Shown piece by piece: positions 56,961 to 64,000 of a DNA stretch of 64,000 bases; the first letter of the stretch is position 1; every line of letters begins with the position of its first letter. Source of the stretch: Piliocolobus tephrosceles (lineage: Eukaryota > Chordata > Mammalia > Primates > Cercopithecidae); NCBI RefSeq assembly GCF_002776525.5, contig NC_045443.1, forward strand, positions 40,120,035 through 40,184,034, read 5' to 3'. Below the pieces are notes generated by a model, which was not told the DNA's origin, made no database searches, and saw nothing but the letters and a program-made list of their open reading frames with translations. A program made the position numbers and the translations under genes.

Positions 56961-58847
56961 AAGAAAAAGGGTGCACCCAAGGCAAGGAACCTGTCTCACC
57001 ACTCCTATTCAACATAGTACTGGAAGTTCTGGCCAGGGCAATCAGGCAAGAGAAAGTAATAAAAGGTATTCAAATAGGAAGAGAGGAAGTCAAATTGTCT
57101 CTGCAGATGACATGACCCTATATCTAGAAAACACCATTGTCTCAGCCCAAAAACTCCTTTAACTGTTAAGCAACTTCAGCAAAGTCTCAGGATACAAAAT
57201 CAATGTGCAAAAATCACAAGCATTTCTATACACCAACAACAGACAGACAGCCAAATCATGAATAAATTCCTATTTATAAATACTACAAAGAGAATAAAAT
57301 ACCCGAGTTTCTGAGTTTCAGTTTCATACTGAAATTTCACACTGAATACTGCTAACAAGGGATATGAAGGACCTCTTTGTAGAGAAGAGTTCTTCAAAGA
57401 GAACTACAAACCACTGCTCAAGGGAATAAGAGAAGACACAAACAAACGGAAGAACATTCCATGCTCATGGATAGGAAGAACCAATATTGTGAAAATGGCC
57501 ACACTGCCCAAAGAAATTTATAGATTCAATGCTATTCCCATCAAACTACCCTTGACATTCTTCACAGAATTAGAAAAAAAAACTACTTTAAATTCCATAT
57601 GGAACAAAAAAAGAGCCCATATAGCCAAGACAATCCTAAGCAGAAAGAACAAACCTGGAGGCATGAGGCAACCTGACTTCAAACTATGCTACAAGGCTAC
57701 AGAAATCAAAGCAGCATGGTACTGGTACCAAAACAGACATACAGATCAATGGAACAGAACAGAGAACTCAGAAATAACATCACACATCTACAACCATCTG
57801 ATTCTTCAACAAACCTGACAAAAACAAGAAATAGAAAAAGGATTTCCTATTTAATAAATGGTGCTGGGAAAACTGGCTAACCATATGCAGAAAACTGAAA
57901 CTGGGCCCTTTGCTTGCACTTTACACAAAAATTAACTCAAGATGGATTAAAGACATAAATGTAAAACCCAAAACCATATAAACTCTAGAAGAAAATCTAG
58001 GCAATAAATCAGGACATGGGCATAGGCAAAGATTTCATGAAAAAAACACCAAAGGCAACTCCAACAAAAGCTAAAATTGACAAATGGGATCTAATTACAC
58101 TAAAGAGCCTTTGCACAGCAAAAGAAACTGTCATCGGCATGAACAGGCAACCTACAGAATGAGAGAACATTTTTGCAATCTAACTATCTGACAAAATTTT
58201 AATATCCAGAATCTACAAGGAACTTAAACAAATTTACAAGAATAAAACAACCCCATCAAAAAGTGGGCAAAGGATATGAACAGACACTTCTCAAAATAAG
58301 ACATTTATGCAGCCAAAAAACATATGGAAAAAAAGCTCATCATTAGAGAAATGCAAATCGAAACCACAACGAGATATTATCTTACACCAGTCATAATGAT
58401 TATTAAAAAGTCAAGAGACAACAGATGTTGGTGAGGCTGTGGAGAAATAGGAACGCTTTTACATTGTTGGTGGGAAGGTAAATTAGTTCAACCGTTGAGG
58501 AAGACAGTGCAGTGATTCCTTGAGGAACTAGAACCGGAAATACCATTTGAGCATGTTCTCACTCATAAGTGGGAATTGAACATTGAGAACACATGGACAC
58601 ATGGAGGGGAACAACACACACCAGGGCCTGTTGGAGGGCTAGTGAGGAGGGGAAGGAGAGCATCATGGCAAAGAGCTAATGCATGTGGGGCTTAACACAT
58701 AGATGACAGGTTGATAGGTGCAGCAAACCACCATGGCATGCGTATGCCTGTGTAACAAACCTGCATGTTCTGCACATGTATCCCGGAACTTAAAGTAAAA
58801 TAAAAATTTAAAAAGATAAAAAAAAAAAAAGAAAAAGAGGGTGCACC
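56961..58847 (+). mobile_element. L1PA-type LINE, 1.85 kb, with long target duplication
   Basis: 'AAGAAAAAGGGTGCACC' at 56961-56977 recurs as 'GAAAAAGAGGGTGCACC' at 58831-58847, with the A tail in front of it. Between them is the 3' half of an L1: ORF2 from the reverse-transcriptase palm onward, then the 3' UTR. A 4-base deletion just before the catalytic ADD box shifts the frame. A 109-codon piece (57489-57818) carries the well-known 'WNKKRAHIAK' region, and later stops follow. An extra segment of roughly 30 bp lies at about 57304-57350. It is dead and 5'-truncated. Confidence 0.95.
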
Positions 58848-59382
58848 ATGTTATGAGAGGGCCACATGGGGAAACACCTCCATCATTCAGGAGACAGAGG
58901 AAGGGGAGACTGTGGGCAAGAGCAATTATTGAGGTTTCCTGGGAAGGAACAAGCGAAGAGGTTAAGCAAGTTTAGAACTGGATCCTTTGAATAAGTTTAG
59001 CATATTTAGGACATAGTGGCTATAAGGCACAGTGGCTGTCAGCTGTCCTTGGTTTTCTGGTACCTGGTCTTAGGTGATTAGGGCAGGTGGATAGTGTCTT
59101 GGAGTGTAAGAGTCGGATAAAAGAGTTGGTGGTTGGGACGCGGGCTCTGAGTTGGTTGGTATTTGAAAAGAGCTCAAGAGCAAATTGTTAACCATCTCCC
59201 GGAACTGATGAACCTTGGCAGGGGCAGTCCTTCCAGAGTCAACAACGGCCCAGATGTCAAAGCATCAGAACCCAGAAAATAGAAGACATGGTTGATGCAG
59301 GAACAAGCCAAAACCCGGTAAGAATGCACAACATAGTTTACAACTAATACATGTATTGTATACCAAAGGAATGAAAGAATTT
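58848..59382. other. Unassigned, moderately GC-rich stretch
   Basis: Base composition is more balanced than in the flanks at 58860-59280, which is typical of LTR or internal retroviral text, but I cannot match it to a family. Confidence 0.35.
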
Positions 59383-59572
59383 ACAGAAATGATTCTCAAC
59401 TTTGGGTATACATTAGGACCACCTGTGGATTTATAAAAGTAATCACGTTGAATCCCTATCCCAGACACTGACTTAAGTTGTCTAGGGTGAGGCCTGGGCA
59501 TCCCCTGATGGGAGCTTTTTTTAAGAGCTCCCCCAACTGATTTTAATTTGTAGCCCAAGTTAAAAACTACTG
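59383..59572. mobile_element. MER5A-like hAT transposon
   Basis: 'GATTCTCAACTTTGGGTATACATTAGGACCACCTG' at the left and 'TGATTTTAATTTGTAGCCCAAGTTAAAAACTACTG' at the right are near-inverted ends of MER5A. The middle 'GGTGAGGCCTGGGCATCCCC' is also typical. Confidence 0.8.
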
Positions 59573-59577
59573 ATCTC

Positions 59578-59650
59578 TAGATCTGAAACTGAAGCTCAGA
59601 AAGGGTAGATAATTCGCCTATGATCCACAGCTAATCTGTTGGTAAATACA
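59578..59650 (-). repeat. MIR SINE fragment
   Basis: 'CTGAAACTGAAGCTCAGAAAGGGTAGATAATTCGCC' followed by 'ATCCACAGCTAATC' is the reverse complement of the MIR core. Confidence 0.7.
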
Positions 59651-59974
59651 CATCTCTCTTCCCAATTGGAATTTAGTTACTTTTAAAAGAGGAAATACCA
59701 TATTCTTCTCCAATTAACCAAAATTTTTCGCATATGAATAACCCAAATATATAAGTTTTCTTTTGTATCCAACTTTACATATTCCTTGCATTAACCAAGT
59801 ACCTATTTAATATTATTGCAGATAAATCTGTGAACCCAGGCATAGTTGATACCCAAAATCTTTTTCTGTCCAGCACATCAACTTCTGTCAGGCTTTAACC
59901 AACACCACCCCACCCATCTCATATGGTTATGGCTAGCCTGTGAATGACAGTGGTGCATACAGGGCTGGGAGCTA

Positions 59975-60385
59975 TCCCATCATGGTATTCCAGTATTTCA
60001 TCTTTAGCAATTGGTCCAAATGATGATCACGTGAACTAAGCTGGACCTGTTAGAATGCTTCCACCAAGATGTAAAATTTGGATGCTGGAGAGACGATGTG
60101 TCTCTGCCTTGTGGATTGTAGGCTGTAAGCACCAAGCATTGAGTAAGCTTATTTGAGATCCTGTCTAAGGCATGAGAGAATGATGCCATCAGGAAGAGAA
60201 ACACAAATACAAGCAGAACCACAAGATGGATATGCTGATACCATTGTTTGAGCTTCTGGAGTTAGTCAGGCTTAAATATAAACATCTCCACCCATGGACT
60301 TCACAATTATATGAGCCAATAGATTTCCTTTTTCAGTTATTTTAATTTTTTTTCTGTCACTTTTAACTATTCCTTACTAATTCAG
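59975..60385 (+). mobile_element. Ancient interspersed repeat, probable LTR
   Basis: 'GGACTTCACAATTATATGAGCCAATAGATTTCC' and later 'TTCTGTCACTTTTAAC' follow the end of a well-known old repeat ('gttatgtgagccaataaattccctttt ... gggtttctgtcacttgcaac'). Earlier blocks ('GAAGAGAAACACAAATACAAGC') fit less well. Family unassigned; an ERVL-type LTR is my best guess. Confidence 0.45.
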
Positions 60386-60640
60386 ATGTTTTCAAAAAGT
60401 ATGTATTATTTAGGGTCACAGTCCTGTACAATATAACCAGGGAGTGCCCAAGAAGACTTTGAACTGGATGTGCTTTTCTTCTTATATGTACAATTGCCTC
60501 ATTGTGTATGCAGGCTCTCCAGATCCAAATTTAAAGACAGGCTGTATAGCAAATTAAAAAATCACCAATAAAATACTTTGTAACAGTTCTTTAGAGAAGA
60601 CTGAGATCCCAATGACAAAAAAAAAAAAAAAAAAAAAAGC
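60386..60640. other. Unassigned stretch ending in a 22-A run
   Basis: A homopolymer of 22 A lies at 60617-60638. Nothing else is recognised. Confidence 0.6.
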
Positions 60641-60990
60641 CAATAAATAAAAATCAATTACTAAACATCTGCTGTGTATCAAGAAAATGTGAAATGTATA
60701 GGGAGGCTCCAAAAGTAAAGAGGACATGGTCATTACTCTTGAGAAGCTCAGAACTTGTGGGGAAAACATGGACCCAAAGTAGCTAGCACTCCAAGATAAA
60801 GAATACATGCAAGTTGCCAAATGAGCAGTATAAAAATACTTTAGGGCTACATATGTTTAAAAGAATGAGCAATAGTTGTTAGACAGAGGTGATCAGAAAC
60901 ACTTATTGTTGTTTTAGAGGAAGTGAAACCTGAACTGCCCCTTGAAGAATGGATTTAGCAGAAAGATTTTTTTTGCCTACAAAGATAAAA
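60641..60990 (-). mobile_element. L2 LINE 3' region
   Basis: 'ACATCTGCTGTGTATCAAG', 'GTCATTACTCTTGAGAAGCTCAG' and 'CTGAACTGCCCCTTGAAGAATGG' follow the reverse complement of the L2 3' region in order. Confidence 0.6.
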
Positions 60991-61119
60991 TTCCACGTAA
61001 CATGCTTGAGTTACTTCAATAGTGCAAATATAGACTGATAAAAATTGAATTTAATGCAGTAGAAACCCATCTCATTACCAGCAGTTCCATATCATTATTT
61101 TGAAATATTTGTTACAATG

Positions 61120-61340
61120 AAAAAACATTTATTAAGAATATAGTATATGTCAAATACTGTTTGAGATGATTATGGTTCTTGTCCCTAAGGGTTTTAATCT
61201 ACTTATAAATTTCAAATAAATAAGTTATCAATTTGAGTAATATCTAAGACAAGACACCTAACCCAAATTAAGGAAAGTCAGAGTAGGATTCTTGGGAGAA
61301 GGAGCATCTAAACTAAAGCTTTATTAAAAGTCGAGTAGAA
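61120..61340 (-). mobile_element. L2 LINE 3' region
   Basis: 'CATTTATTAAGAATATAGTATATGTC' and 'GTTCTTGTCCCTAAGGGTTTTAATC' fit the same reverse-complement L2 pattern as the copy 130 bp upstream. They may be one element with a break or two copies. Confidence 0.55.
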
Positions 61341-61500
61341 GTAGCAAAGTTTCTGAAATGAGAAATACCTGTATATTGCAAATCAAAAGAAGGTCAAAGT
61401 GGTGATATGAAGGTACTTGTGAGAGTGGAAGGGGCAATAGAGAGTTTAAATAGTGTTTATTAAGTAGTGTTAAGAAAAAGGCCATGATGATGCCATAGAG

Positions 61501-61786
61501 CAGCTGCTCTCTAGTAGCATGGGTCCCTGTGGGTCTCTGAGACACCTTCAAAGAGTCTGTGAGTCAAACAATTTTGGAATAATGCTAGTACATTATTTGT
61601 GTGTAAAAGTTCATTCTCTTATGAGTGTACAGTGGCATTTCTCACTGTACATTTGGAAGAACCATGTAAAAGAGTGAACCAATATGTTCCAAATAACAAA
61701 TCATGATGTTACAAAAATCATGCATAGATAAAAATCCACTAAAGGTGCAAGATAGGCCAATGTATAGAACTAGAAAGACTATAAAG
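61501..61786. mobile_element. Outer hAT transposon, left part
   Basis: The left end starts 'CAGCTGCTCTCTAGTAGC' at 61501, and 'GGGTCTCTGAGACACCTTC' and 'TCTTATGAGTGTACAGTGG' follow the plan of an old hAT element. The right end lies at 62939. Flanking octamers CCATAGAG (61493-61500) and CCACAGAC (62940-62947) agree at 6 of 8 positions, a believable decayed target duplication. It is split by a second hAT. Confidence 0.7.
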
Positions 61787-62456
61787 CAGTAGTCCCCAAA
61801 CTTTTGGCACCAGGGACCAGTTTCAGAGAAGACAATTTCTCCATGGACCAGTGGGTAGGGGGAGATGGCTTTGGGATGAAACTGTTCCACCTCAGATCAT
61901 CAGGCATTAGATTCTCATAATAAGCACAAAACCTAGATACCTCACATGTACAGTTCACAACAGGGTTTGTGCTCCAATGAGAATCTAATGCTGCACTTAT
62001 CTGACAGGAGGCAGAGCTCAGGCAGTAATGCAAGCAATGGGGGAGTGGCTGTAAATACAGATGAAGCTTTCAGTGGTTCACACCTGTAATCCCAACGCTT
62101 TGGGAAGCTGAGGCAGGCAGATCACCTGAGGTCAGGAGTTCGAGACCAGCCTGGGCAACACGGTGAAACCCCGTCTCTACTAAAAATACAAAAATTAGCC
62201 TGGCATGGTGGCTGGCGCCTGTAATCCCAGCTACTTGGGAGGCTGAGGCAGGAGAATTACTTGAACCCAGGAGGCGGAGAGAGCCGAGAGCACGCCGCTG
62301 CACTCCAGCCTGGGCACGAAGAACAGAACTCTGTCTCAAATAAATAAATATAATAAATACAGATGAAGTTTCACCCACTCACCTGCTGCTCACCTCTTGC
62401 TGTGCAGCCTGGTTCCTAACAGACCACGGACCAGTCACAGAGGTTGAGGACCCCTG
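61787..62456. mobile_element. Inner hAT (Charlie/MER30-like) with perfect 8-bp TSD
   Basis: The element runs from 'CAGTAGTCCCCAAACTTTTGGC' to 'GGTTGAGGACCCCTG', near-inverted ends. CTATAAAG is found exactly on both sides (61779-61786 and 62457-62464), the 8-bp duplication expected of hAT transposition. The interior carries 'GATCATCAGGCATTAGATTCTC' and its inverted partner 'GAGAATCTAATGC'. An Alu splits it. It has no transposase gene. The subfamily name is from memory and uncertain; the class is firm. Confidence 0.88.
62052..62368 (+). mobile_element. Alu SINE nested in the hAT, 15-bp TSD
   Basis: 'TAAATACAGATGAAG' occurs at 62052-62066 and 62354-62368. Between them is an Alu (62067-62353) missing about the first 10 bases and with a small deletion in its right monomer near 62279. 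Its tail is AAAT-rich. This is the youngest of the three nested insertions. The minus frame 62070-62378 is an Alu artefact. Confidence 0.95.
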
Positions 62457-62939
62457 CTATAAAGCATTTGTGAATATGACTTTAGATTTCAATTGCAACT
62501 AATCTTTAAGAAACTATCACTTTTTGAATTTTGATGTAACATAAAAGATGAATATTCACAACTACTAAAATGGCTATTCAAATACTCTTCCCTTTTGCAA
62601 CTATATATGTGTATGAGACCAGATTTTTTCGTACACTTCAACTGAAGCAGCAAATCACAACAGATTTGCCAATCTAGCTAACTTCCGTGAAGCCAGACCT
62701 TTAAAAGATGTTCAAAACTGTCAAACAATTCTACTTTTATAACTAACTTTTGGAAGATGGTAGCCATTTTTCATAAGAAAATGGTTATTAATGTTATTTT
62801 TAAATGAATTAATTTATATATTTCAGTTTTAAATTTTAATATGATAATTGTAAATAAATATAACTCACATAAACTCTTTCGGGTCCATAATTTTTAAGGG
62901 TATAAAGGGATTCTGAGACCAAAAATTTGAGAATATCTG
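62457..62939. mobile_element. Outer hAT transposon, right part
   Basis: The text 'ATAATTGTAAATAAATATAACTCACATAAACTC', 'TCGGGTCCATAATTTTTAAGGG' and 'CTGAGACCAAAAATTTGAGAATATCTG' is the right end of an old hAT. It completes the element started at 61501. Without the inner hAT and Alu its length would be about 760 bp. Confidence 0.7.
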
Positions 62940-63700
62940 CCACAGACAGTGCCCTGGAGATTCTGCTTTCAATCTGTTTGAGATCTCTTTTTTTCTTGAC
63001 TCTGTGTGATTGGTGAACACTTGGAAGTGGAAGTAACTCAACATTTATTGAGAGAGCTTACTAAGTGTTCGTTCATTCATTCCCTTTTTCCAACTGCCTA
63101 TTTTTATAAACCTGCATGAATAAATGAATCCTGCTTTCACTTTGCTACCCAACAATAGGACAAGCTCCTTTTTGTTCTGAATCCTCATTTCCCATTGATA
63201 AGGTGTCAGAGTAATAGCGGTTATTACAACAATTTAAGAGAATTGTGTAAGGATCGATAAACAACAAGATCAAATTCACAAATGTATGTACTTCTGCAGA
63301 GCATTCTGTCTTAATAAAAACTGAAATTGACTGGGGTGACAGTTCTGCTCTGCAAGTGACTACCCAGTGGGCTTTGAGTTTTCCCATTATAAGACACAAA
63401 GCTTTAAGAGCATAAAAACATTAAAACATTTGAAACAGCAAAAGTTAGAACTTGTTCTCCATCTCTGAATACTTGTGAAGAAGATTATAATGAACAATCC
63501 CTTATCTTAAAGAAAAAAAAAAAAAAGGCTGATTTCTTTCTTTGCTTTGAAGCTTCTGATTATTTCTGGCTGTTTGCCTCACATTTTGATCTTTGGATAA
63601 AGATGCTGTCCCCAGGGCTCCTTTCCTTCTGAGGTCCACTAGGAAAATCTTTCTGAAGGCTTTTACTGTGATTTTATATTTAACACCTGGCTGCTGAAAA
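62940..63700. other. Unassigned stretch
   Basis: A possible degraded L2 piece lies at 63035-63130 (ATTCATTC-type wording), and a run of about 13 A at 63514-63526. No gene is seen. Confidence 0.45.
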
Positions 63701-64000
63701 ATTTCAGGAAATTCAGTTGCAAAGCTCTAGGGTCGTCTGCAGGAAAATGTTTGAGACATGCAATGGAGTGGCGCTGGGGGCAAAAAGTGACAGCAGTGGC
63801 AAGGACTCAGGGCAGGCCCTGTCCCTTGGCTCCCTCCTGGCCTGTGGCATTACAGTGCTTGCAGGCTCAGCCTTCCCTACACACAGACAGTTCAGTGGGC
63901 TGGTTCATGGGAGGTCACTAGGAGGTACTTTGGGACGGGAACAGGCTTCTCGCTGGAACTGAGTTGAGATCATTCCCTTCTTTTCTGTTATAAATTTTGT
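63701..64000. other. GC-richer segment at the window edge
   Basis: Composition rises between about 63720 and 63950, and an 81-codon plus frame (63717-63962) stays open. There is no domain, and I see no strong splice site. It may be an old LTR, a single exon or chance; the window ends before this can be judged. Confidence 0.3.

Noticed and set aside
1..64000. Bacterial or phage features such as operons, CRISPR arrays, Shine-Dalgarno sites or att sites
   Set aside because: The abundance of Alu, L1, MIR and LTR elements makes this primate nuclear DNA; direct repeats seen are target duplications and microsatellites, not CRISPR spacers.

Overview
This is repeat-dense, AT-rich nuclear DNA from a catarrhine primate, most likely human. 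The dating evidence is AluS/AluY-type copies, L1PA-type LINEs and a solo LTR12 (HERV-9) LTR, on top of much older mammalian repeats (MIR, L2, L1M, MaLR LTRs, hAT and Tigger DNA transposons). I found no intact protein-coding gene, no convincing exon, and no tRNA or rRNA gene. Open stretches of 60-180 codons are either pieces of mobile elements or chance reading frames. The window reads as a gene desert or the inside of a very long intron; the sequence alone cannot tell which.

Layout. 1-8 kb: mostly unassigned AT-rich sequence with one MIR, then a stretch whose minus strand (about 6.79-7.17 kb) keeps the ribonuclease H signature of a Ty3/gypsy retrotransposon, which is rare in mammals. 8-21 kb: an old L1 tail, a hAT element, scattered L2 and MIR pieces, an L1-derived ATT microsatellite, a MaLR LTR, an old L1M and a clean Alu with target-site duplications. 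21.9-22.7 kb: a 138-bp inverted repeat (about 91% identical arms) encloses a TTTTA pentanucleotide array holding a 10-N gap and a truncated Alu. 22.7-30 kb: MIRs, a short L1 with 13-bp duplications, and a possible ERV-like fragment. 30.27-31.51 kb: a GC-rich solo LTR12 with perfect 4-bp duplications and four CCAAT boxes, the only strong promoter-like element. 32-37.1 kb: an Alu, a 3.7-kb 5'-truncated L1PA on the minus strand, and an MLT1-type LTR. 37-46.4 kb: long unassigned stretches, a probable ERV LTR, L2 and MIR pieces, an AluJ and a tiny L1 tail. 46.9-49.7 kb: an L1M whose 3' UTR is split by a MaLR LTR. 51.6-58.8 kb: three Alus, a Tigger/MER2-like element, a MADE1-like hairpin, a 49-bp tandem duplication and a 1.85-kb L1PA on the plus strand. 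59-64 kb: MER5A-like, L2 and MIR pieces, and a three-level nest (Alu inside a hAT inside an older hAT) with target duplications readable at each level.

Nothing here works together as a pathway or operon. The value of the window is in its insertion history, the unresolved TTTTA repeat, the gypsy relic and the LTR12 regulatory unit. Repeat subfamily names were assigned by eye from remembered consensus features and should be treated as family-level calls unless a target duplication is given.
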